DNA of 64,000 bases, from the NCBI GenBank assembly GCA_965205785.1, contig OZ242188.1:1-64000 (forward strand). Direction: 5' to 3'. Below, piece by piece: positions 52,707 to 63,300 of the stretch. Within the stretch, counting starts at the first letter, position 1. Every line of letters begins with the position of its first letter. This stretch comes from BJGV01 sp965205785 (lineage in GTDB: Bacteria; Pseudomonadota; Gammaproteobacteria; Burkholderiales; Nitrosomonadaceae). The position numbers were made by a program, and so were the translations under genes. A model generated the notes under the pieces. The model did no database searches, was not told where the DNA came from, and saw nothing but the letters and a program-made list of their open reading frames with translations.

Positions 52707-53687
52707 TCATCCAACACGGCCTGTTATATAGTCCTCAGTCATTTTATTTTTGGGCTTTATAAAAATAGTATCTGTAACACCAAACTCGATTAACTCACCT
52801 AGATACATATAAGCAGTATAATCCGAAACACGTGCTGCTTGTTGCATACTGTGTGTAACTATAAGTATAGTAACTTTCTTTTTAAGATCTGCAATGAGTT
52901 CCTCAATACTTGCCGTAGCAATCGGATCAAGTGCTGAAGTTGGTTCATCAAACAACAAAATCTCGGGATCAGTGGCAAGTGCACGAGCAATGCACAACCT
53001 CTGCTGCTGCCCACCAGAAAGCTCAAAAGCAAGATTATTAATACGATCCTTTACCTCATCCCATAGCGCCGCACCACGTAAAGCTTCCTCAACTTTTTCG
53101 TCTAATACTGCACGTTGCCTTATTCCTCGAACACGTAGACCATAGGCAACATTTTCGTAAATAGATTTAGGAAATGGATTAGGTTTCTGAAATACCATAC
53201 TAATGCGCATTCGTACTTCAATTGGATCCACATCACGCGAAAGAATATTTACATTATCTGGATGTAAAATTATATCGCCAACATACTGATTACCAAGGTA
53301 AAGGTCATGCATGCGATTGAAGCATCGCAATAATGTTGATTTACCACATCCGGACGGACCAATTAGTGCAGTTACCTGTTTCTCATGCAGCAACATATTA
53401 ACGTTCTTTAATGCATGAAACTCGCCATAATAAAAGTTAAGATCTCTGATTTCTGATTTACTTTGAATCAGAGTATCCACATCAACGGCACTATCCTGCG
53501 CGTGGGATTGTTGGTCGACTTTTGTTTGAGAAGTTTCATTTCCTTGGCCATCTTTGGCTCCCACAGTTTTCTCCTTTACCTTGTACTGGGTAGAAATGGT
53601 ATTTTCAATAGCATTATCCTGCATGAAGTATGGTTGTACAACTTCAATTTGAAAATTTTCATCTTTTTGAACCGCTATGTACCCCAA
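52707..53687 (-). CDS. pstB: Phosphate ABC transporter ATPase PstB, long N-terminal extension
   Basis: ATPase of the high-affinity phosphate importer. Walker A GPSGCGKS (110-117), signature LSGGQQQRLCIARAL, Walker B LLFDEPTSALD and VTHSMQQAARVSD are all intact. The ABC domain starts near residue 77. The preceding 76 residues are hydrophilic and Gln/Asp/Lys-rich, making 326 residues against about 250-275 usually. The start TTG 53687 is supported by GGAGAGAGAG just upstream; the internal ATG at residue 22 has no ribosome-binding site. It starts 12 bp after pstA. No phoU follows. Confidence 0.94.
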   Translation of the reverse strand: MGYIAVQKDENFQIEVVQPYFMQDNAIENTISTQYKVKEKTVGAKDGQGNETSQTKVDQQSHAQDSAVDVDTLIQSKSEIRDLNFYYGEFHALKNVNMLLHEKQVTALIGPSGCGKSTLLRCFNRMHDLYLGNQYVGDIILHPDNVNILSRDVDPIEVRMRISMVFQKPNPFPKSIYENVAYGLRVRGIRQRAVLDEKVEEALRGAALWDEVKDRINNLAFELSGGQQQRLCIARALATDPEILLFDEPTSALDPIATASIEELIADLKKKVTILIVTHSMQQAARVSDYTAYMYLGELIEFGVTDTIFIKPKNKMTEDYITGRVG

Positions 53688-53699
53688 GTTCTCTCTCTC

Positions 53700-54626
53700 C
53701 TACCATTTAATTTTTTTACGCATATGATAACGAATATAAATAGCTAATGCATTCATGGTAAGAGTCATCACAACCAATACCAAACCAGCTGCTGCCGCGT
53801 TAATTTGGAACTCTTCTTGAGGTCGTGAAACCCAATTAAACATCTGGATTGGCATTACAGTAAAAGGTGCTGTCAGCCACTCAAACGATATAAATGGAAA
53901 TTCTCCTTTGATTGGAGATGGTGGCAGAAAAGCAATAAATGTTAATGCCCCAATTGTAATGATAGGGGCTGTCTCACCAATTGCTCTAGCGAGTCCAATA
54001 ATTACACCGGTCATAATACCTGCCGCGGAATAGGGTAGCAGATGGTCAGATACAGTTTGCCATTTACTTGCTCCAAGGGCATAAGCACCCTCACGAATAC
54101 CCACAGGAATCGCACGTATTGCTTCACGAGTAGCCACAATCACGACTGGCAGAATCAGTAATGCTAATGCTAGCCCTGCTGACAAAATACTCTGTCCAAA
54201 TCCTAGCTGATACACAAACATACCAAGTGCCAATAAGCCATAAACAATTGATGGTACTCCAGCCAAATTGGTTATATTAATTTCTATTATCTCAGTAATA
54301 ATATTCTTTGGCGCGTACTCTTCTAGATAAACACCTGCCCCAATTCCAATTGGTACGGCAGTAGCTGCTGTTACCAACATCACCAATATCGTACCAATCC
54401 AGGCTGAAAGTATGCCGGCAATCTCCGGATGCCGTGAAGGAAATGATGTAAAGAAACCCCATGTTAGACGTGGCATTCCATCAATAAGCATGTGAGCAAA
54501 TAATGCAACAAAAGTAAGTACTGCAACCATCAAAGCAAGTACACCAATAACCATAAATAACTTATCAAAACGCTTGTGGCGGGCAATCATGAGACGAATC
54601 TCTTGAAGATTTTTAGTTTTATTCAT
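53700..54626 (-). CDS. pstA: Phosphate ABC transporter permease PstA
   Basis: One of the two inner-membrane permeases of the Pst importer. 308 residues from ATG 54626; the frame is open to a TTG six codons earlier. About six spans, with the ABC-contact loop in EAIRAIPVGIREGAYALGASKWQTV and the conserved TWGFFTSFPSRHPE and GIGAGVYLEEYAP. It is separated from pstC by 120 AT-rich bp. Confidence 0.95.
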   Translation of the reverse strand: MNKTKNLQEIRLMIARHKRFDKLFMVIGVLALMVAVLTFVALFAHMLIDGMPRLTWGFFTSFPSRHPEIAGILSAWIGTILVMLVTAATAVPIGIGAGVYLEEYAPKNIITEIIEINITNLAGVPSIVYGLLALGMFVYQLGFGQSILSAGLALALLILPVVIVATREAIRAIPVGIREGAYALGASKWQTVSDHLLPYSAAGIMTGVIIGLARAIGETAPIITIGALTFIAFLPPSPIKGEFPFISFEWLTAPFTVMPIQMFNWVSRPQEEFQINAAAAGLVLVVMTLTMNALAIYIRYHMRKKIKW

Positions 54627-54746
54627 CAGTGCTAATCCCAACAATTGAAGCTAAGTTAGATATCCGTAAGTTGAAGTAGAAATAACCCATATAGTTATAT
54701 ATTTTCTCAAACGTTAATTTAAATATATTTGGTATTATGAACAGCA

Positions 54747-55679
54747 CTAATACACTTCACGATATCTTTTTCGCAGAATGTGCCCAAGCACATTAAATGT
54801 AAGCGTTAACAACAATAAAGTAAGTCCAGCAGCAAAAATAGTCTGATAGCCAATGCTCCCGTGTGGCAAGTCTCCTAAACTTACTTGCACAATATAAGCA
54901 GTAATCGTTGCAGCTGGTTCCATTGGATTCCAAGTAAGATTAGGTTGCATACCAGCTGCTACTGCTACTACCATTGTTTCACCTACTGCACGAGAAATGC
55001 CTAGAATATATGATGCAGCAATACCCGAAAAAGCTGCAGGTATAACAACCCGAATAGCAGACTGAAACCGTGTTGCCCCCATTGCATAGGACCCTTCACG
55101 TAGATGCATTGGTACTGCACGCATTGCATCCTCAGCTAAAGAACTAACATAGGGGATTATCATGATACCCATAACCAACCCAGCAGAAAGGAGACTAAAT
55201 CCTGGAAGTTCTGGAAATATTTTTTGTAGTAAGGGTGTAACAAATAATAATGCGAAATAACCATATACTACAGTTGGCACACCACCAAGCAACTCTAAAA
55301 ATGGCTTGGCGACCTCTCGTACAGCGAAAGGTGCAAATTCTGAAAGATATATGGCAATTATAGTTCCTAGGGGAATCGCTACTATTAACGCAACTGCTGA
55401 ACTTACAACTGTGCCAGAAATTAATGGGAGTATGCCATAGTGAGCATCATCAAATAGTGGTGTCCATTGTGTATCAGTAAGAAAGTCCCAAAGAGGTACT
55501 TGCTGAAAAAATACAATTGATTCTTTAACTAGCATCACCACAATTGACAGCGTAATTGCTACCGAGGTAAACGCCATCATAAATAAGATTGTCTCAATAA
55601 AACGCTCACGTATATGACGACGATGACTATACCCAAGTTTTCCAAGTTGCCCTGTTTTGGAGAAAAACTGTAGTGGCAT
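54747..55679 (-). CDS. pstC: Phosphate ABC transporter permease PstC
   Basis: Second permease of the importer. 310 residues from ATG 55679, with AAGG about 9 nt upstream; TTG 55685 is less likely. Motifs: LSEFAPFAVREVAKPFLELLGGVPTVVYGYFAL and DAMRAVPMHLREGSYAMGATRFQS. First gene of pstC-A-B. The phosphate-binding protein gene pstS, normally ahead of pstC, is missing here and must lie elsewhere or be replaced. Confidence 0.95.
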   Translation of the reverse strand: MPLQFFSKTGQLGKLGYSHRRHIRERFIETILFMMAFTSVAITLSIVVMLVKESIVFFQQVPLWDFLTDTQWTPLFDDAHYGILPLISGTVVSSAVALIVAIPLGTIIAIYLSEFAPFAVREVAKPFLELLGGVPTVVYGYFALLFVTPLLQKIFPELPGFSLLSAGLVMGIMIIPYVSSLAEDAMRAVPMHLREGSYAMGATRFQSAIRVVIPAAFSGIAASYILGISRAVGETMVVAVAAGMQPNLTWNPMEPAATITAYIVQVSLGDLPHGSIGYQTIFAAGLTLLLLTLTFNVLGHILRKRYREVY

Positions 55680-55703
55680 GAACAAATACCTTATTTATAG
55701 ATG

Positions 55704-55723
55704 ATATCCTGAATCCAGGATAT
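55704..55723. repeat. Perfect palindrome in the pstC leader
   Basis: ATATCCTG-AATC-CAGGATAT, 8 paired bases around a 4-nt loop, 25 bp before the pstC ATG and just after the predicted -10. It could be an operator or an mRNA hairpin that limits access to the start. Confidence 0.6.
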
Positions 55724-55735
55724 TACGATGTGAAT

Positions 55736-55753
55736 GTTACATTCTTGTGACAC
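55736..55753 (-). promoter_or_regulatory. PHO-box-like direct repeat upstream of pstC
   Basis: Minus strand GTGTCAC-AAGA-ATGTAAC: two 7-mers at an 11-bp period, as in the PhoB box (CTGTCAT-N4-CTGTCAT). A TAATAT follows about 13 bp downstream as a possible -10. This suggests phosphate-starvation control of the operon. Confidence 0.55.
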
Positions 55754-55943
55754 TCAAGGTTTGCCCGCATACTAAGTCTCCTTAGATGCTTGGATATGGC
55801 TATTTAATAAGTATCAGTGCAGGACGCACTAAAATATTTATTCTTGGAGATTTCTTTTATGAGGATACTAGTTGAGACTCGCTGCTCACCTAGAATGAAA
55901 CTTAATGAATTACAAAAAAATTTTCTAAATAGCCCACCTCTTT

Positions 55944-56005
55944 ATATAAGGGATATTGGTTGTAATTACACTCATAACGCCACAACCAACCCCTTATATT
56001 TTTTT
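55944..56005 (+). terminator. Terminator-like hairpin with T-run, plus-strand orientation
   Basis: ATATAAGGG (55944-55952) pairs with CCCTTATAT (55991-55999), and inner GGTTGT (55958-55963) with ACAACC (55982-55987); seven T follow (55999-56005). The T-run is on the plus strand, but both flanking genes are on the minus strand. For rpoC transcripts the same hairpin lacks a U-tract. Confidence 0.55.
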
Positions 56006-56062
56006 AATAACTTAAAGCAGCTTAAAAATCCACTTATTTTAAAGACGACCAGCTATTTCCAT

Positions 56063-59000
56063 CTATATAGTTTCACTATTTTGTGCCTCTCCAGTGTCTT
56101 CTTTGCTAAGAAAACTACTTTCTACACCATCATCAAGCCCCAATTTCTGCCTTTTACGTAAATTGTGAAAAGCTAAACCAGTTCCAGCTGGAATAAGACG
56201 CCCAACAATCACGTTCTCTTTAAGACCTCTTAGGTTATCTTTCTTACCCATAATAGCCGCTTCCGTAAGAACACGCGTGGTCTCTTGAAAAGAAGCTGCT
56301 GAAATAAACGAGTCTGTAGAAAGTGATGCTTTAGTAATGCCTAGTAGCATGAATTCATATTCAGCAGGTTTTTTACCTTCAGCTTCAACTTTCTCATTTT
56401 CTACTAATAAATCAGCACGCTCCACTTGCTCGCCTAATATAAACCTTGTTTCTCCAGCATTAACAATCTGGACTCGACGTAGCATTTGACGCACAATTAC
56501 CTCAATATGCTTATCATTAATCTTTACACCTTGTAAACGATAAACATCTTGTACTTCATCAGTTATATATCGTGCCAATGCTTCCACTCCCAACAAGCGT
56601 AAAATATCATGCGGATCAGCAGGACCATCAACGATGCTCTCTCCTTTATTTACTACCTGACCATCATGTGCCATCACATGTTTATCTTTAGGAATCAAAT
56701 ACTCATGTGCAACGCCTTCAGGATCTGTAATTACCAGTCGTTGTTTGCCCTTAGTATCCTTACCAAAGGATACGGCACCAGTAACTTCTGCAAGCACACC
56801 CGAGTCTTTTGGTGAACGAGCTTCAAATAATTCTGCTACACGTGGCAAGCCACCAGTAATATCACGAGTTTTTGAGCTTTCCTGTGGAATCCTCGCCAGA
56901 ACAGACCCTACACTCACCTGCTGCCCATCGCGCACGACTATAATTGAGCCAGTTTGGAAAGTAATATTCACTGATAAATTATCACCAGCATGCTTTACTT
57001 CTTTTCCTTTGTCATTTAGCAGTTTCACCAATGGACGTAATCCTTTTGCCTGAGCTACACCACGTCGTTTTGGATCAATAACCACTAGGGTCGATAACCC
57101 TGTCACATCGTCAATCTGTTTAGCAACAGTCACACCCTCTTCAACATTCTCAAAGCGTACTTTACCAGCATATTCAGTAATGATTGGTCGGGTATGTGGA
57201 TCCCATGCTGCAAGGGCCTGACCAGCTTTCACTGTTTCTTCATCACGAACCAGCAATGTTGCGCCGTATGGAGCTTTATGACGTTCACGTTCACGTCCAT
57301 TATCATCATGTACCACTATCTCCCCACTCCTAGAAATGGCTATTAATTCTCCACGAGAATTTGTTACATAGCGCATCGTGGGGGAATAGCGAACACTTCC
57401 ATTGGACCTACTCTCTACCTGACTTGCTACCGCAGTTCTAGAAGCAGCCCCACCTATATGGAAAGTACGCATAGTAAGCTGAGTACCCGGTTCACCAATT
57501 GACTGTGCTGCAATTACACCAACAGCTTCACCGAGGTTAACCATTGTTCCTCTTCCTAAATCTCGCCCATAACATTTTGCACATAATCCATGACGAGTTT
57601 CACAAGTGAGTGGAGTACGTACCTTTACCTCGTCTATTCCAAGAAACTCAATGTTAGCTACAGCATTCTCATCTAAAAGAGAACCAGCGGGATAAATTAC
57701 AGCTTGATTTTCCGGATTTATGATGTCAGTTGCTGCTACTCTACCAAGGATCCGCTCATGCAACGCTTCAATAACCTCCCCTCCCTCAACTAGCGCTTTC
57801 ATCGCCACACCGTTATCTGTATTACAGTCATCTTCAGTTACAACAAGATCCTGAGTTACATCTACTAAACGCCGAGTAAGATAGCCTGAATTAGCAGTCT
57901 TCAATGCGGTATCAGCTAGCCCTTTACGTGCCCCATGAGTGGAAATAAAATATTGCAGCACATTTAGCCCCTCACGAAAGTTTGCAGTAATAGGTGTCTC
58001 TATGATTGAACCATCAGGTTTTGCCATCAGGCCTCTCATACCTGCTAACTGACGTATCTGAGCAGCAGAACCACGGGCGCCAGAATCAGCCATCATATAA
58101 ATAGAATTAAATGATTCCTGCATAAGTGGCTTACCTTTCTTATCTTTTCTTACTGCTCCACTTTGCGGATCATATACTGGCTCTGTACCAAGTTGGTCCA
58201 TCATAGCCTTGGCGACCTGATCCCCAGCACGCCCCCAAATATCAACTACCTTGTTATAGCGTTCACCTTGAGTCACTAAACCAGAAGTATATTGAGCCTC
58301 AATTTCTTGCACTTCCTTTTCAGAAGCTCCAATAATATCTTGCTTCTGAACCGGTACTAACATGTCATCCAAACAAATAGAAATTCCAGCACGTGTCGCA
58401 AAAGTAAAGCCAAAATTCATTAATTTGTCTGCAAAAATTACTGTCTCACGTAATCCGCAAAGGTGGAAACTAGCATTAATAAGTTTAGAAATTTCCTTTT
58501 TCTTAAGTGCTCTGTTTATCAAAGGAAATGGTAGCCCGGCCGGCAAGATTTCAGATAGAAGAGCTCGCCCTACAGTTGTATCGTAACGTGTTGTTTTTTT
58601 ATTTTGCTCACCTTCTGCATCCACTTCATATTCATCTATCCGGACCATGATCCTGGCATTTAACTCAACTGCACGACTTTCATAAGCACGCGATACTTCA
58701 CCTATGTTAGGAAACAACATTCCCTCTCCATTTGCACCTACTTTTTCACGCGTTATGTAATACAAACCCAATACTATGTCCTGTGACGGCACAATAATTG
58801 GCTCCCCATTTGCTGGCGATAGGATGTTATTGGAAGACATCATTAGAGTGCGGACTTCCATCTGTGCTTCCAGAGATAACGGAACATGTACTGCCATCTG
58901 GTCACCATCGAAATCAGCATTAAATGCTGCACATACCAGTGGATGTAATTGAATAGCCTTTCCTTCAATTAATACAGGCTCAAATCCCTGTATACCTAGA

Positions 59001-60292
59001 CGATGCAGTGTTGGTGCTCGATTCAACATTACCGGATGCTCACGGATAACATCTTCTAGAATATCCCATACTACTGGAGTTTCATTTTCAACTTCTCTTT
59101 TAGCCGCTTTGATAGTGCTAGCTATACCCATTATTTCCAATTTACTAAAAATAAATGGTTTAAATAATTCCAATGCCATCTTTTTTGGTAATCCACACTG
59201 ATGGAGTTTAAGCTGCGGCCCAACCACAATTACTGAGCGTCCTGAATAATCAACTCTTTTACCAAGTAGATTCTGACGAAAGCGTCCACCCTTTCCCTTT
59301 ATCATATCAGCAAGCGACTTTAACGGGCGCTTGTTTGCACCCGTCATTGCTTTGCCACGTCGCCCATTATCTAGTAAAGAATCTACAGCTTCTTGAAGCA
59401 TTCTCTTTTCATTACGTACAATTATTTCAGGTGCCTTAAGCTCAAGCAAACGCTTCAAACGATTGTTACGATTAATCACTCTTCGATATAAATCATTTAG
59501 ATCAGATGTAGCAAAACGACCACCGTCTAGCGGTACAAGTGGGCGCAATTCAGGCGGCAAAGCTGGTAATACTGTAAATACCATCCACTCTGGTTTAATA
59601 CCTGACTTGTTAAATGCCTCTAATATTTTTAAGCGTTTTGAAAGTTTCTTTATCTTAGTTTCTGAACTTGTTGCCCCCATATCACGTCGTAAATTATCAA
59701 TTTCAATATTGATATTTAGACTACTTAATAAATCACGAATACCTTCTGCGCCCATGCTGGCGTTAAAATCATCGCCGTATTCTTCCATCTTGGCACGATA
59801 GTCATCGTCAGTCAGCAACTGGCATCGTGCAAGTGGCGTCATCCCAGGATCAGTTACTACATAGGCCTCAAAATAAAGCACCCGTTCAATATCGCGCAAA
59901 GTCATATCTAAAACCATACCTAGCCGAGATGGTAAAGATTTCAGAAACCAAATGTGTGCAACTGGCGAAGCTAACTGTATATGCCCCATACGCTCACGCC
60001 GCACCTTTGACAACGTAACCTCAACACCACATTTTTCACAAATTACACCTCGGTGCTTCAGTCGCTTGTACTTCCCGCACAAACACTCATAATCTTTTAC
60101 TGGACCAAAAATTTTAGCGCAGAATAAGCCGTCCCTTTCTGGTTTAAAAGTACGGTAGTTTATAGTTTCTGGTTTCTTAACTTCCCCATAAGACCAAGAA
60201 CGTATTTTTTCTGGTGAAGCAAGTCCAACTTTGATTGAGTCAAACTCTTCTTTATGAGTAACTTGCTTAAATAAATCGAGTAGCGCTTTCAT
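56063..60292 (-). CDS. rpoC: DNA-directed RNA polymerase subunit beta'
   Basis: Catalytic beta' subunit. 1409 residues, complete. N-terminal zinc ribbon C70/C72/C85/C88, the active-site Mg motif NADFDGDQMAVHVPLS, the trigger-loop region (ITANFREGLNVLQYF, ...LADTALKTANSGYLTRRLVDV), and a second zinc site with CNTD...CETRHGLCAKCYGRD. It follows rpoB by 54 bp in the usual operon. Transcription continues towards pstC without a clear terminator. Confidence 0.98.
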   Translation of the reverse strand: MKALLDLFKQVTHKEEFDSIKVGLASPEKIRSWSYGEVKKPETINYRTFKPERDGLFCAKIFGPVKDYECLCGKYKRLKHRGVICEKCGVEVTLSKVRRERMGHIQLASPVAHIWFLKSLPSRLGMVLDMTLRDIERVLYFEAYVVTDPGMTPLARCQLLTDDDYRAKMEEYGDDFNASMGAEGIRDLLSSLNINIEIDNLRRDMGATSSETKIKKLSKRLKILEAFNKSGIKPEWMVFTVLPALPPELRPLVPLDGGRFATSDLNDLYRRVINRNNRLKRLLELKAPEIIVRNEKRMLQEAVDSLLDNGRRGKAMTGANKRPLKSLADMIKGKGGRFRQNLLGKRVDYSGRSVIVVGPQLKLHQCGLPKKMALELFKPFIFSKLEIMGIASTIKAAKREVENETPVVWDILEDVIREHPVMLNRAPTLHRLGIQGFEPVLIEGKAIQLHPLVCAAFNADFDGDQMAVHVPLSLEAQMEVRTLMMSSNNILSPANGEPIIVPSQDIVLGLYYITREKVGANGEGMLFPNIGEVSRAYESRAVELNARIMVRIDEYEVDAEGEQNKKTTRYDTTVGRALLSEILPAGLPFPLINRALKKKEISKLINASFHLCGLRETVIFADKLMNFGFTFATRAGISICLDDMLVPVQKQDIIGASEKEVQEIEAQYTSGLVTQGERYNKVVDIWGRAGDQVAKAMMDQLGTEPVYDPQSGAVRKDKKGKPLMQESFNSIYMMADSGARGSAAQIRQLAGMRGLMAKPDGSIIETPITANFREGLNVLQYFISTHGARKGLADTALKTANSGYLTRRLVDVTQDLVVTEDDCNTDNGVAMKALVEGGEVIEALHERILGRVAATDIINPENQAVIYPAGSLLDENAVANIEFLGIDEVKVRTPLTCETRHGLCAKCYGRDLGRGTMVNLGEAVGVIAAQSIGEPGTQLTMRTFHIGGAASRTAVASQVESRSNGSVRYSPTMRYVTNSRGELIAISRSGEIVVHDDNGRERERHKAPYGATLLVRDEETVKAGQALAAWDPHTRPIITEYAGKVRFENVEEGVTVAKQIDDVTGLSTLVVIDPKRRGVAQAKGLRPLVKLLNDKGKEVKHAGDNLSVNITFQTGSIIVVRDGQQVSVGSVLARIPQESSKTRDITGGLPRVAELFEARSPKDSGVLAEVTGAVSFGKDTKGKQRLVITDPEGVAHEYLIPKDKHVMAHDGQVVNKGESIVDGPADPHDILRLLGVEALARYITDEVQDVYRLQGVKINDKHIEVIVRQMLRRVQIVNAGETRFILGEQVERADLLVENEKVEAEGKKPAEYEFMLLGITKASLSTDSFISAASFQETTRVLTEAAIMGKKDNLRGLKENVIVGRLIPAGTGLAFHNLRKRQKLGLDDGVESSFLSKEDTGEAQNSETI

Positions 60293-60346
60293 TTGTCACT
60301 CCTGTTATTTTCAGGGGGTCAATACAAAAAACTTCGACAAACATTG

Positions 60347-63300
60347 TTAATGCCGATCCAGGTCGATATCCATTCCAAGTGAACGAATTTCTTTTACTAA
60401 CACATTAAATGATTCTGGCATGCCAGCATCAATCTTGTGGTCACCCTTCACAATACTTTCATATATTTTAGTACGCCCGTTCACATCATCGGACTTAACA
60501 GTCAACATTTCCTGCAAAGTATAAGAAGCACCATATGCCTCTAATGCCCACACTTCCATTTCACCAAATCGCTGGCCACCAAACTGAGCCTTACCTCCCA
60601 GCGGCTGCTGAGTTACCAAACTGTAAGGACCCGTGGAACGCGCATGCATCTTGTCATCCACCAGATGGTGTAGTTTCAGAACATGCATGTAACCAACTGT
60701 CACAAGACGATCAAAAGCCTCTCCGGTCCTGCCGTCGTATAATGTAATCTGACCTGATAATGGCAAGTCAGCTAGCTTAAGCATATCTTTAATTTCATGC
60801 TCTGTAGCACCATCAAATACTGGAGTTGCAAAAGGTACGCCATCTTTGAGATTTCCTGCTAATTCCAGGACCTCCGCATCGGTAAGTGAAGAAATATCTT
60901 CCTGCTTACCACTACTGTTATATATTTTATTAATAAATTTTTTAATCTCAGCAGCCTTACTTTGGGCTTGAAGCATATTACCAATTTTTAGGCCCAACCC
61001 TTTTGCAGCCCATCCAAGATGGATCTCTAGAATCTGCCCTACATTCATACGAGATGGCACACCAAGAGGATTTAGTACTACATCAACAGGAGTTCCATCT
61101 GCCATATAAGGCATATCCTCAACCGGAACGATCTTTGAAATTACCCCTTTATTCCCATGGCGGCCGGCCATTTTATCTCCGGGCTGCAACCGTCTCCTCA
61201 CAGCAATATAGACCTTCACCATTTTTTGTACCCCAGGTGGCAATTCGTCACCTTGAGTAAGTTTCTTTTTCTTTTCTTCGAAAGAAGCATCAAAAACATT
61301 TCGTTTCTGGATAAGACCTTCTTTTATCTGCTCTAGCTGGACGCTTGCATCTTCATTAGATAAACGGATATCAAACCAGGAATGTGGCTCTATACCATCA
61401 AGATATTCCTTGGTGATACGTGAACCTTTTGAAAGTTTATTTGGCCCACCCGTTGCCACCTTACCCTTGAGTAGACGCTCAATGCGCTCAAACGTGTCAG
61501 ATTCTACAATACGCATCTGATCAACAAGATCTTTCTTATAGCGGTTTAGCTCATCATCAATAATCTGCTGAGCACGTTTATCACGCTCTATCCCTTCACG
61601 GGTAAATACCTGCACATCAATTACTGTACCGGAGATCCCTGATGGAACACGTAAGGACGTATCCTTTACATCTGAGGCTTTTTCACCAAAAATTGCACGC
61701 AAGAGCTTTTCTTCTGGAGTTAGTTGAATTTCTCCCTTCGGAGTAACTTTCCCTACTAGTACGTCACCAGCCTCGACTTCAGCACCAATATATATGATGC
61801 CGGAGTCGTCCAAGCGCCCAAGCTGCACTTCCGATAGATTCGATATATCTCCGGTAATTTCCTCTGTACCTAATTTTGTATCACGACTTACTACTACAAG
61901 CTCTTCAATATGAATTGATGTAAACCGATCTTCAGAAACAATACGTTCAGAGATCAAAATTGAGTCTTCAAAGTTGTAACCATTCCACGGCATGAATGCT
62001 ACCAACATATTCTGACCCAACGCCAACTCACCCATATCTGTAGAAGCGCCATCTGCAACTACGTCACCAGCAGCAATTACATCACCTTCCTTAACTAAAG
62101 GGCGCTGATTGATATTTGTATTCTGATTAGAACGAGTATATTTTGTTAGGTTGTAAATATCGACACCCACTTCACCAACTCGTGTCTCAGTATCATGCAC
62201 TCGTACAACAATACGCCCTGCATCCACATAATCTACTATTCCCGCACGACCTGCCATTACTGCAGTACCGGAATCAATCGCCACTACCCGCTCTATCCCT
62301 GTACCAACAAGTGATTTTTCAGCGCGTAAACATGGTACTGCCTGGCGTTGCATATTTGACCCCATCAAAGCACGATTAGCATCATCATGCTCTAAAAATG
62401 GAATTAGTGAAGCTGCAACTGAAACGATCTGTGCTGGAGCTACGTCCATATATTCGATGCGATCTGGTGCTGCCAGTGCGAATTCATTCTTATGACGACA
62501 AGAAACAATATCCTTAATAAATTTGCTATGACGATCTAGCTGCGCATTTGCTTGAGCGATTACATATCTGCCTTCCTCAATAGCCGACAGATAATTAATC
62601 TCATCAGTAACTTTTTTATTTTTTACTTTACGATATGGTGTTTCTAAAAATCCATACTGATTAGTGCGCGCATATAAAGCAAGCGAATTTATAAGACCAA
62701 TATTTGGCCCTTCTGGAGTTTCAATCGGACATACTCTGCCATAGTGAGTTGGGTGAACATCTCGCACTTCAAATCCTGCTCTTTCACGCGTTAAACCTCC
62801 AGGCCCTAGAGCAGATACGCGGCGCTTATGTGTAATTTCAGAAAGAGGATTAGTCTGATCCATAAATTGAGATAACTGACTAGATCCAAAAAACTCACGT
62901 ACTGCCGCAGAAACTGGTTTTGCATTAATTAAATCATGTGGCATCAAGTTGTCTGATTCCGCCTGACTTAAACGCTCTTTTACAGCTCTTTCAACCCTAA
63001 TAAGGCCGGAACGAAATTGATTTTCTGCTAATTCCCCTACATAACGAACACGACGATTACCTAGGTGGTCAATATCATCAACTTCACCACGGCCATTCCT
63101 AAGTTCTACCAGAATCATTATTATTGCAATAATGTCTTCATTCGACAAAGTAGTGGGGCCAGTCAATTCAGTCTTACCTACTCGGCGATTAAACTTCATC
63201 CGTCCCACAGCTGATAAATCATAGCGCTCAGGTGCGTAAAACAGTCCATTAAATAGTGCTTTAACCGCATCCTCAGTAGGTGGCTCGCCAGGACGCATCA

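Larger units (their letters stand above)
55686..56062. other. rpoC-pstC intergenic region
   Basis: 377 bp. It holds a perfect palindrome (55704-55723) in the pstC leader, a PHO-box-like repeat (55736-55753), and a long terminator-like hairpin with a T-run on the plus strand (55944-56005). A plus-strand frame from about 55859 runs antisense into rpoC and is judged spurious. Confidence 0.6.

Noticed and set aside
55817..56161. 114-codon plus-strand ORF between pstC and rpoC, with a GGAG before an internal ATG at 55859
   Set aside because: It runs through the terminator-like hairpin and about 100 bp antisense to the rpoC 3' end. Composition follows the AT-rich gap, and no domain is recognisable.
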